Assembly (NCBI RefSeq): GCF_039830135.1
Contig: NZ_CP156081.1
Location: 351,001 to 415,000, forward strand
Source of the DNA: Defluviimonas sp. SAOS-178_SWC
GTDB lineage: Bacteria; Pseudomonadota; Alphaproteobacteria; Rhodobacterales; Rhodobacteraceae
Direction of reading: 5' to 3'
Length of the DNA stretch: 64,000 nucleotides
A program made the position numbers and the translations under genes. Shown one piece after another: positions 55,496 through 64,000 of the stretch; within the stretch, counting starts at the first letter, position 1, and each line of letters starts with the position of its first letter. Under the pieces are notes generated by a model, which searched no databases, was not told the DNA's origin, and saw only the letters and a list, made by a program, of their open reading frames with translations.

Positions 55496-56767
55496 TCAGC
55501 TCTTTCGCGCAGCCCGGATCGACTCTTCGAGCTTGCCGAGCGCCTCGGTGAAGACCGAATCCTGAATCGTGATCGGCGACAGGAAGCGGATCACGTTGCC
55601 ATAGACGCCGCAGGTCAGGAGGAGAAGGCCGCGCGACAGCGCCTCCGTCCGCACCTTGTTGGCGAAATCGGCCGAGGGCTTGCCGCCGAGATTGAACTCG
55701 ACCGCGTTCATGAAGCCGGGGCCGCGGATGTCGACAATCTCGGGCACGTCGTCGCGAAGCGACGAAAGATGCTGCTTCAGCCGCGCGCCGAGCTGGTTGG
55801 CGCGGTCGCAAAGCCCTTCCTCCTCGATCACGTCGAGGACGGCATTGGCCGCCGCGATCCCCAGGGGGCTGCCGCCATAGGTGCCGCCGAGGCCGCCGGG
55901 GGCGGGGGCGTCCATGATCTCGGCGCGGCCCGTCACCGCCGCGAGCGGGAAGCCGCCGGCGAGCGACTTCGCCATCGTGGTGATGTCGGGCTTCACCTCG
56001 TGATGCTCCATCGCGAACATCTTGCCGGTGCGGGCGAAACCGGTCTGAACCTCGTCCGCGATCAGGAGAATCCCGTGCTCGTCACAGATCGCGCGCAGGC
56101 GCGACATGAATTCGCGTGGCGCCTCGTAGAAACCGCCCTCGCCCTGAACCGGCTCGAGGATGATCGCGGCGACGCGCTTCGGGTCGACATCGGCCTTGAA
56201 GAGATATTCCAGCGCCGCGATCGACTGGTCGGTGCTGACTCCATGCAGCGGCACCGGGAAGGGGGCGTGGAACACGTCGGCCGGCATGCCGCCGAAACCG
56301 ACCTTGTAGGGCACGACCTTGCCGGTCAGCGCCATGCCCATGAAGGTCCGGCCGTGGAAGGCGCCGGTGAAGGCGACGACGGCCTGACGCCCGGTTGCCG
56401 CGCGGGCGATCTTGATCGCGTTCTCCACCGCCTCGGCGCCGGTCGTGACGAAGATCGACTTCATCTCGCCCTTGCCCGGAACCATGCCGTTCAGACGCTC
56501 GGCGAGGCGGACGTAGTTTTCGTAGGGCACGACCTGGTGGCAGGTATGGGTGAAATGGTCGATCTGGTCCTTCACCGCCGCGATCACCTTCGGATGCCGG
56601 TGGCCGGTGTTCAGGACAGCGATGCCCGACGCGAAGTCGATGTAGCGGTTGCCTTCCTTGTCCCAGATCTCCGCGTTTTCCGCGCGGTCGGCATAAATCT
56701 GGGTCATCACGCCCACGCCGCGCGACATGGCGGCCTTGCGGCGGGTTTCGATCTCGGCGTTCAGCAT
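55496..56767 (-). CDS. gabT: 4-aminobutyrate aminotransferase
   Basis: About 423 residues, ATG 56767 after GAGGAGA. Class III aminotransferase: DFASGIAVLNTGHRHPKV, TTGAEAVENAIKIAR, FHGRTFMGMALTG, ILLIADEVQTGFARTG and the PLP lysine in TMAKSLAGGFPL. It moves the amino group from GABA to 2-oxoglutarate, giving succinate semialdehyde. It is divergent from an XRE-cupin regulator, which may control it. Related substrates such as 5-aminovalerate are possible. Confidence 0.9.
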   Translation of the reverse strand: MLNAEIETRRKAAMSRGVGVMTQIYADRAENAEIWDKEGNRYIDFASGIAVLNTGHRHPKVIAAVKDQIDHFTHTCHQVVPYENYVRLAERLNGMVPGKGEMKSIFVTTGAEAVENAIKIARAATGRQAVVAFTGAFHGRTFMGMALTGKVVPYKVGFGGMPADVFHAPFPVPLHGVSTDQSIAALEYLFKADVDPKRVAAIILEPVQGEGGFYEAPREFMSRLRAICDEHGILLIADEVQTGFARTGKMFAMEHHEVKPDITTMAKSLAGGFPLAAVTGRAEIMDAPAPGGLGGTYGGSPLGIAAANAVLDVIEEEGLCDRANQLGARLKQHLSSLRDDVPEIVDIRGPGFMNAVEFNLGGKPSADFANKVRTEALSRGLLLLTCGVYGNVIRFLSPITIQDSVFTEALGKLEESIRAARKS

Positions 56768-56843
56768 GATGTCTCTCCTCGGACGGTTCGCGAATTCGAT
56801 AGCCCTTCGGCGCGAAATGATCAATATTGCGAGTTGCCGCACA

Positions 56844-56853
56844 ATAAATTTAT
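56844..56853. promoter_or_regulatory. palindrome in the gabT/XRE-cupin divergent promoter region
   Basis: A perfect 10-bp palindrome ATAAATTTAT lies in an AT-rich stretch, with a looser inverted repeat TTGCG..CGCACAA just to its left (56826-56843). It could be an operator for the adjacent regulator. Confidence 0.35.
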
Positions 56854-56912
56854 CACTAAGGAAGAAAGCCCGCAATCGAGCGACGGGCGAGGCGCGGGGC
56901 GGAGGGCTGGCG

Positions 56913-57482
56913 ATGGATTTCGACACGGGCGCGCGGCTGAAGGAAGAACGCGAAAAGCGGCGGATGTCGCAGCGCCAGCTCGCTGCGGCGACCGGCGTCA
57001 CCAGCGGCATGATCTCGATGATCGAGCAGAACCGCACGAGCCCATCGGTCGCGACGATGAAAAAGATCCTTGCAGGACTCGGCATCTCGCTCGGCGATTT
57101 TTTCGCGGACGAAGCCGAGACCGGGCCAAAATGGCATTTTTCCCATGCGGAACTCAGGGAAATCACACCCGTTTCGAAACTGGGAGAGGCCGGCGCCGGC
57201 GTCGTCTTCCGCCAGATCGGCCGTCCGGGGGCCGCCGCCCTTCAGATGCTCTACGAGACCTACACACCGGGCGCCGATACCGGGCCGGAGCTTTACAGCC
57301 ATGACGCCGAAGAAGCGGGTGTTGTCATCGCGGGGCAGGTGCTCGTCACCGTTGGCGAGGACACGCGGCTTCTGAGCGCGGGCGACGGGTACCTGTTCAA
57401 CAGCCGCACACCGCACCGGTTTCGCAACCCGGGACCGGCAGACTGCGTCATCGTCTCGGCATGCACGCCGCCGACCTTCTGA
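56913..57482 (+). CDS. XRE-family regulator with cupin domain (PuuR-like)
   Basis: About 189 residues, ATG 56913 after GGAGGG. The helix-turn-helix is at the N-terminus (LKEEREKRRMSQRQLAAATGVTSGMISMIEQNRTSPS); the C-terminal cupin (LYSHDAEEAGVVIAGQVLVTVGEDTRLLSAGDGYLFNSRTPHRFRNPG) probably senses a small metabolite. This architecture is shared with PuuR-type repressors of putrescine/GABA catabolism, which fits the divergent gabT. The ligand is unproven. Confidence 0.88.
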   Translation: MDFDTGARLKEEREKRRMSQRQLAAATGVTSGMISMIEQNRTSPSVATMKKILAGLGISLGDFFADEAETGPKWHFSHAELREITPVSKLGEAGAGVVFRQIGRPGAAALQMLYETYTPGADTGPELYSHDAEEAGVVIAGQVLVTVGEDTRLLSAGDGYLFNSRTPHRFRNPGPADCVIVSACTPPTF

Positions 57483-57658
57483 CGGGCCGAACCGGTCGTC
57501 TCCGGGAAATGTCGAGCGATATCAGAGCGACTCGGCGGAAAGACGCAAAGCAGGTGCAGCATTTTGGCCGGCCCCGGCCGAGTGGAAATCCGCTTATGGA
57601 ATCCGCCGGTGAAAGGACCGAATCTCCGGGACGCAGTCCTGACGAAAAGGAGCCTTTC

Positions 57659-57913
57659 ATGGACTACGAACAGCACATGTACGGGCGTTCGTCCTATGAT
57701 CCGTCCCGGGCGCGCGGACAGATGCACCGCGAAGGTGGCGTCGGCGGCGTTCTACTTCTGGTTGGCGTCATCGTCGCGGCGCTGGCGATCGTGATCTGGA
57801 TGGCGGGCAGCAATGCCGGTGGCGATCTTCAGCCCACGGCGCCGTCGGTCGGGCAGGACGATGCGGCGGCCACCATTCCGACCGACGCGGGCGCGGTGCC
57901 GGCGACGGAATAA
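57659..57913 (+). CDS. small single-pass membrane protein, unknown function
   Basis: An 84-residue protein, ATG 57659 after AAAAGGAG. A hydrophilic N-terminus (MDYEQHMYGRSSYDPSRARGQ) leads to one membrane helix (GGVLLLVGVIVAALAIVIWMAG) and a short acidic Ala/Thr/Pro-rich tail. I do not recognise a family. Confidence 0.6.
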   Translation: MDYEQHMYGRSSYDPSRARGQMHREGGVGGVLLLVGVIVAALAIVIWMAGSNAGGDLQPTAPSVGQDDAAATIPTDAGAVPATE

Positions 57914-57926
57914 CCCGACACCGAAA

Positions 57927-57949
57927 GGCGGAGCCGCTCAGGCTCCGCC
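57927..57949. terminator. hairpin between convergent genes, possible terminator
   Basis: A perfect 9-bp stem GGCGGAGCC / GGCTCCGCC with a 5-base loop, lying between the small membrane protein gene and pyrF. No T tract follows on either strand. Confidence 0.4.
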
Positions 57950-58046
57950 GCCCGTGCGGATAGTGGGAAGCGAGGCTAGGCCACGCGCGGCGGGAAAGAA
58001 GAAACCGACGCGAGTACAAGCGTTGCGGTTTTGTCCGATCCTCCGG

Positions 58047-58799
58047 TCAGCGGTTCGGATGCCGGGCTTGGGGCGACGCGAGTTCGGCTAGGATCGCCCC
58101 GGCCGCGGCGGCCGGATCGGTCGCGGCCCAGACCGGGCGGCCGACGACGACATGGTCAGCGCCGGCGGCGATGGCCTGGGCGGGGGTGGCGATGCGCTTC
58201 TGGTCGCCAAGGTCGCTGCCATGCGGCCGCACACCCGGCGTGACGATCAGCTTGCCGTTCGCCTCCGGCAGGGCGCGAATACGCGCGGCTTCCTGCGGGC
58301 TGCAAATGATCCCGTCGGCGCCAGAGGCGAAGGCACGGGCGGCGCGCTCGGTGACGATGTCGGGCACGTCGCCCGGACGGATCAGTGCCGCGTCAAGGTC
58401 GGCGCGGTCGAGCGAGGTGAGGATGGTGACCGCGAGGATCTTCAGATCCTTCCCGCCGGCCCCTTCCTTCGCGGCGCGGACGACATTGGGGTCTCCGTGC
58501 ACCGTCAGGAAGTCGAGATCGAACTGCGCGAGGCCCCGCACGGCGGCCTCGACCGTCGCCCCGATGTCGAAGAGCTTCATATCGAGGAAGATGCGCTTGC
58601 CATGTTCCTGCTTCAGTTCGTTGGCAAGTGAGAGGCCGCCGCCGGTCAGCATGCCGAGGCCGATCTTGTAAAAGCTCACGCGGTCGCCCAGCCGCTCGGC
58701 CAGTTCGAGCCCGGCCAGGGCGTTCGGAACGTCAAGGGCGACGATCAGGCGATCATCTGCGATGCGGTCATCGGCGAGGCGGCGATCGGCTTGCGGCAT
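58047..58799 (-). CDS. pyrF: orotidine-5'-phosphate decarboxylase
   Basis: About 250 residues, ATG 58799 chosen with AAAGGACC upstream. The catalytic Lys-Asp array is in IFLDMKLFDIGATVEAAV; the N-terminus has LIVALDVPNALAGLELAERLGD and the C-terminus VTPGVRPHG..DQKRIATPAQAIAAGADHVVVGRPVW. It makes UMP, the last step of pyrimidine synthesis. It is not clustered with other pyr genes here. Confidence 0.95.
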   Translation of the reverse strand: MPQADRRLADDRIADDRLIVALDVPNALAGLELAERLGDRVSFYKIGLGMLTGGGLSLANELKQEHGKRIFLDMKLFDIGATVEAAVRGLAQFDLDFLTVHGDPNVVRAAKEGAGGKDLKILAVTILTSLDRADLDAALIRPGDVPDIVTERAARAFASGADGIICSPQEAARIRALPEANGKLIVTPGVRPHGSDLGDQKRIATPAQAIAAGADHVVVGRPVWAATDPAAAAGAILAELASPQARHPNR

Positions 58800-58890
58800 C
58801 GGCGGTCCTTTCATGGGTCCGACCGGGTTTGGGCCGCATGCGCCAGGCTGTCAAGCACGCATCTACCGGCTTGGCGCGGGACTCGTGGTA

Positions 58891-59127
58891 TCACGCCGCG
58901 CGGCGCGCGGTGGACCTTGCCGGATCGGCGGCAAAACTGAGCTTCGCCGCGCCCAGAATCCGGTCGCGCAACCGGGCGGCGCCTGGCGCGCGGGCCGGGG
59001 CGGAAATCCGGATGAAAGCCCGAACTGGCCCGCCGCCCGTATACGCGGTGAGCGCGACAATGGCCTCCACGTGTTCCGTGTGGCGGTTACGGCGTACGCG
59101 GGTGATGCGGGCCGACAGGATCCGCAT
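58891..59127 (-). CDS. small basic protein of unknown function
   Basis: A 78-residue protein from ATG 59127: MRILSARITRVRRNRHTEHVEAIVALTAYTGGG, then a beta-like stretch and a helical end RLRDRILGAAKLSFAA. It follows the next small gene by 4 bases, with GGGGCGTGAACCG upstream. No family is recognised. Confidence 0.55.
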   Translation of the reverse strand: MRILSARITRVRRNRHTEHVEAIVALTAYTGGGPVRAFIRISAPARAPGAARLRDRILGAAKLSFAADPARSTARRAA

Positions 59128-59131
59128 CGGT

Positions 59132-59314
59132 TCACGCCCCCCGGAGATGGAACGGAGTGGGCATCGACCGACCCGCCCCGGGCGCCGTGTCGCGGCGGAC
59201 GGCAATCGCGGTCAACTGCGGCGACGGCGGTTCGCTGACGGTCAGGAATGCCTGTTGCCAGCGATGGGCAGCACGGGCAAGCGCGCCGGCGAAGCGGGTT
59301 TCGATCAAGCTCAT
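59132..59314 (-). CDS. small protein of unknown function
   Basis: A 60-residue protein from ATG 59314, preceded by a strong GGAGGAGG ribosome-binding site. It starts MSLIETRFAGALARAAHRW, likely an amphipathic helix, and ends in a Pro/Gly-rich tail. It forms a two-gene unit with the downstream small gene and is divergent from clpB. Confidence 0.55.
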   Translation of the reverse strand: MSLIETRFAGALARAAHRWQQAFLTVSEPPSPQLTAIAVRRDTAPGAGRSMPTPFHLRGA

Positions 59315-59504
59315 CTCGACCTCCTCCGTCAAGGTTAAGCCCGATTAAGCGCGAATCTCCTTTCGATTTGGTTTCCGGATTTTCGCGGCTCGGCCGTCCT
59401 TGAAATCACCCCGAAAGATGGCCAAGTCACTGACGAGACCCGGGATGTGTCGTGCCGCAGATGTGGGCGACCGGAAGCCCGGGGGCCAGCAAAGGAGAGA
59501 ACCG

Positions 59505-62120
<2,616 letters not shown>

Positions 62121-62132
62121 ATGAATTGAACG

Positions 62133-62157
62133 GGGGCGGAGCGATCCGCCCCTTTTT
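62133..62157 (+). terminator. rho-independent terminator after clpB
   Basis: GGGGCGGA, loop GCGA, TCCGCCCC, then TTTTT. Confidence 0.93.
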
Positions 62158-62175
62158 ATGTAGAGTGAATACCTC

Positions 62176-62198
62176 CGGGGCGCAAAGGAAGCGCCCCG
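62176..62198 (+). other. perfect GC-rich hairpin in the clpB-msrP gap
   Basis: CGGGGCGC pairs with GCGCCCCG around the loop AAAGGAA. No T tract follows, so it is not an obvious terminator. It could lie in the msrP leader or be a promoter-proximal element. Confidence 0.4.
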
Positions 62199-62287
62199 CA
62201 TGGATTGGATGGGCGCAGCGATCCGATCGCCTTTCGTTACAACTCACAAACGTAGACGTGAGACGGCTTTATTGGGAAGGAAGTCCG

Positions 62288-62325
62288 CTCCGGTGTAGGT
62301 TTCTCCGGAAACCGCAGTACCGGAG
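62288..62325 (+). promoter_or_regulatory. two-tier leader hairpin covering the msrP ribosome-binding site
   Basis: The outer stem CTCCGGT (62288-62294) pairs with ACCGGAG (62319-62325), and an inner stem GGTTTC/GAAACC (62298-62303 with 62308-62313) closes on TCCG. The GGAG Shine-Dalgarno of msrP (62322-62325) is inside the outer stem, six bases before the ATG. Formation would block ribosome binding. Confidence 0.6.
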
Positions 62326-62331
62326 TCGATC

Positions 62332-63252
62332 ATGAGCCGCCCACACACGCCCGATCTCAAATGGTCCGATGTCACGCCGCGGACGGCTTTCCTCAGCCGA
62401 CGCCAGGTGATCGCGGGGGCGGCGGCTCTGGGCTTTGCCGGCCCGGCGGCGGCGAAGCTCTCCTACACACCGTCGGCCTTTTCCACCGATGCCGAGCCCA
62501 ATACGCTCGAAGAGATCTCGACCTACAACAACTTCTACGAATTCGGTACGGGCAAGGGCGACCCGGCGGCCTATGCCCCGGCGCTCACGGTTGATCCTTG
62601 GTCCGTCCAGATTGACGGCATGGTCGAGAAGCCTGGGGCCTACGATCTCTCCGACATCCTTTCCGGCGTCACGCTCGAGGAGCGCATCTACCGGTTCCGC
62701 TGCGTCGAGGCGTGGAGCATGGTTGTCCCGTGGATCGGTTTCCAACTTTCCGACCTTCTGGCCCGCGTCGGCGTTCAGCCTTCGGCGAAATTCGTTGCCT
62801 TCGAAACGCTCGTCCGCCCCGACGAGATGCGCGGCCAGAGGTCGGCGCTCCTCGACTGGCCCTACCGGGAGGGGCTGAGGATCGACGAGGCGATGCATCC
62901 GCTGACGATTCTCGCGACCGGCCTTTACGGTGAGGACTTGCCGAAACAGAACGGGGCGCCGATCCGCCTCGTCGTGCCGTGGAAGTACGGGTTCAAGTCG
63001 ATCAAGTCGATCGTACGGATCAGCCTGACCGACCGGATGCCTCAGACCACGTGGAACATGCTCCAGCCGAACGAGTACGGCTTCTATTCGAACGTGAATC
63101 CCGACGTCGACCATCCGCGCTGGAGCCAGGCCAGCGAACGCAGAATCGGCGCCGGGCTTTTCGGCGGGCGCGAGCCGACGCTGAAGTTCAACGGCTACGG
63201 CGAGCAGGTGGCTGGGCTCTACGCCGGTCAGGATCTGGCGAAGGATTTCTGA
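62332..63252 (+). CDS. msrP: protein-methionine-sulfoxide reductase catalytic subunit MsrP
   Basis: A 306-residue periplasmic molybdoenzyme. The Tat signal is [20 protein letters not shown]. The molybdopterin-ligating Cys is in [41 protein letters not shown] is the C-terminal signature. It repairs oxidised methionines in periplasmic proteins. Its TGA overlaps the msrQ ATG, so the two are coupled. Confidence 0.95.
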   Translation: MSRPHTPDLKWSDVTPRTAFLSRRQVIAGAAALGFAGPAAAKLSYTPSAFSTDAEPNTLEEISTYNNFYEFGTGKGDPAAYAPALTVDPWSVQIDGMVEKPGAYDLSDILSGVTLEERIYRFRCVEAWSMVVPWIGFQLSDLLARVGVQPSAKFVAFETLVRPDEMRGQRSALLDWPYREGLRIDEAMHPLTILATGLYGEDLPKQNGAPIRLVVPWKYGFKSIKSIVRISLTDRMPQTTWNMLQPNEYGFYSNVNPDVDHPRWSQASERRIGAGLFGGREPTLKFNGYGEQVAGLYAGQDLAKDF

Positions 63253-63884
63253 TGGCGCTTGCCGATGGTGTGAACCGCGCCATCCGGCGGGTCCCAGCGT
63301 GGCCTATATATATAGTAGGCGCGGCGCTTCCCGTCTGGCTCTTCTGGCAAGGCGCGACGGGCGGGCTCGGCGTCGATCCGGTCAAGGCGATCGAACACCG
63401 CCTTGGCCTCTGGGGACTGAAGCTGATCGTTGCCGGGCTGTGCATAACGCCGCTGCGCCGCTTCGCCGGGGTGAACCTGATCAAGTACCGCCGGGCGATC
63501 GGGCTGCTGGCCTTCTTCTATATACTTTCGCACCTCCTCGCCTGGATCGTGCTCGACATGGGGCTGCTCTGGGCGCAGGCATTGGGTGACATCGTCAAGC
63601 GGCCCTACATCACGATGGGCATGGCCGGCTTCCTCGCAATGATTCCCTTGGCGCTTACGTCCAACGACCGTTCGGTGCGCCGGCTGGGCGCGGCGCGCTG
63701 GCGGGTCCTGCACCGGCTGACCTATGTCGCGGCGCTTGCCGGTGCCGCGCACTATCTATGGCTCGTGAAAGCCTGGCCCTGGCAGCCCATTCTCTATCTT
63801 GCCGCCGTCGTCGCGCTTCTGGGCCTTCGCTTGATTCCCAAAAACCGGGCGACTCGTGCGCCGAATCCTGTTTCTTTGAGCTGA
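63252..63884 (+). CDS. msrQ: MsrQ heme-binding membrane subunit
   Basis: A 210-residue protein with six membrane helices of the ferric-reductase-like type. Conserved histidines are in IEHRLGLWGLKLI, FFYILSHLLAW, VLHRLTYVA and GAAHYLWLVK. It takes electrons from the quinone pool or flavin reductase and passes them to MsrP. The overlap with msrP (TGATG) fixes the start. Confidence 0.93.
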   Translation: MALADGVNRAIRRVPAWPIYIVGAALPVWLFWQGATGGLGVDPVKAIEHRLGLWGLKLIVAGLCITPLRRFAGVNLIKYRRAIGLLAFFYILSHLLAWIVLDMGLLWAQALGDIVKRPYITMGMAGFLAMIPLALTSNDRSVRRLGAARWRVLHRLTYVAALAGAAHYLWLVKAWPWQPILYLAAVVALLGLRLIPKNRATRAPNPVSLS

Positions 63885-63902
63885 ACACAGAAAAAACAGC
63901 GG

Positions 63903-63961
63903 CTTACGTAAGGTCATCGCGCGCCTGACCGGAGAATCGTGAGGGCGATTCACGTCGAATC
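63903..63961. promoter_or_regulatory. palindromes and GANTC cluster near the right edge
   Basis: A perfect 10-bp palindrome CTTACGTAAG (63903-63912) is followed by three GANTC sites within 28 bases (63934, 63947, 63957), two of them forming the inverted pair GAATCG/CGATTC. No gene is supported in 63885-64000, so this may be the regulatory region of a gene beyond the window. Confidence 0.35.
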
Positions 63962-64000
63962 CGCCCGCCATCCGGCATTCTTTTCGGCATTCTTCCCGGT

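Noticed and set aside
55361..57304. A 647-codon open frame opposite gabT and running into the XRE regulator
   Set aside because: Antisense to gabT and out of frame with the well-supported regulator; no recognisable sequence.
59399..59440. Heat-shock (RpoH) promoter before clpB
   Set aside because: CTTGAAA is present at 59399 as a possible -35, but I found no matching -10 (CCCCAT or CTATAT type) at the right distance.

Overview
This is about 64 kb of GC-rich chromosomal DNA from an alphaproteobacterium, almost certainly of the order Rhodobacterales (Rhodobacteraceae/Paracoccaceae). The evidence is a CcrM-type GANTC adenine methyltransferase, the gene order DUF3576-leuS-lptE-holA, the block pmbA-cysQ-DUF4170-waaA-lpxK, a DUF2125 protein, a TIGR03862-type flavoprotein, an alphaproteobacterial porin and FNR-type boxes. 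I see no prophage, transposase, CRISPR array or rRNA. The only RNA gene found is tRNA-Arg(CCT). Most genes are housekeeping; accessory and odd material is scattered between them.

Left part (1-13.5 kb): a leftward nqrA-nqrB-nqrC group, cut by the window edge, encodes a reduced Na+-NQR-like module whose NqrB is short and lacks the covalent-flavin motif. It faces a decayed multiheme cytochrome c gene across a perfect 22-bp FNR-type palindrome. Two large divergent glycosyltransferases follow, one fused to an alpha/beta-hydrolase domain, then the tRNA, a VOC protein, a DUF1624 membrane protein, the carboxy(nor)spermidine route genes, and a membrane-anchored winged-helix protein with a small secreted partner.

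Middle (13.5-38.6 kb): a secreted cysteine-containing protein, rnhB, ccrM (three GANTC sites in its leader), alkB, mutY, a DciA-like protein, a DsbA-like protein and a CoA-transferase. The lipid A/Kdo genes lpxK-waaA-DUF4170 come next; they are separated from cysQ-pmbA by a rightward GT39-type membrane glycosyltransferase carrying an FNR-like site. DUF2125, a crotonase-fold protein, an SMR transporter, an HNH nuclease, an MscS channel, a flavoprotein, a GST, and holA-lptE-leuS-DUF3576 complete this part.

Right part (38.8-64 kb): porin, TPR-sulfotransferase overlapping a YggS gene, an L,D-transpeptidase overlapping ribA, an orphan OmpR-type regulator, xthA, a Hint-domain protein without its catalytic residues, dapE, rnr, a lytic transglycosylase, a C-terminally truncated dnaE2 with a LexA-like box, gabT divergent from an XRE-cupin regulator, pyrF, two small unknown genes, clpB, and msrPQ with a leader hairpin that covers the ribosome-binding site.

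Themes are envelope biogenesis (lpxK, waaA, lptE, porin, transglycosylase, transpeptidase, glycosyltransferases), DNA maintenance (rnhB, ccrM, mutY, xthA, dnaE2, holA) and redox or protein quality control (DsbA-like, MsrPQ, ClpB). Functional calls rest on reading motifs and family resemblance by eye; no database search was run.
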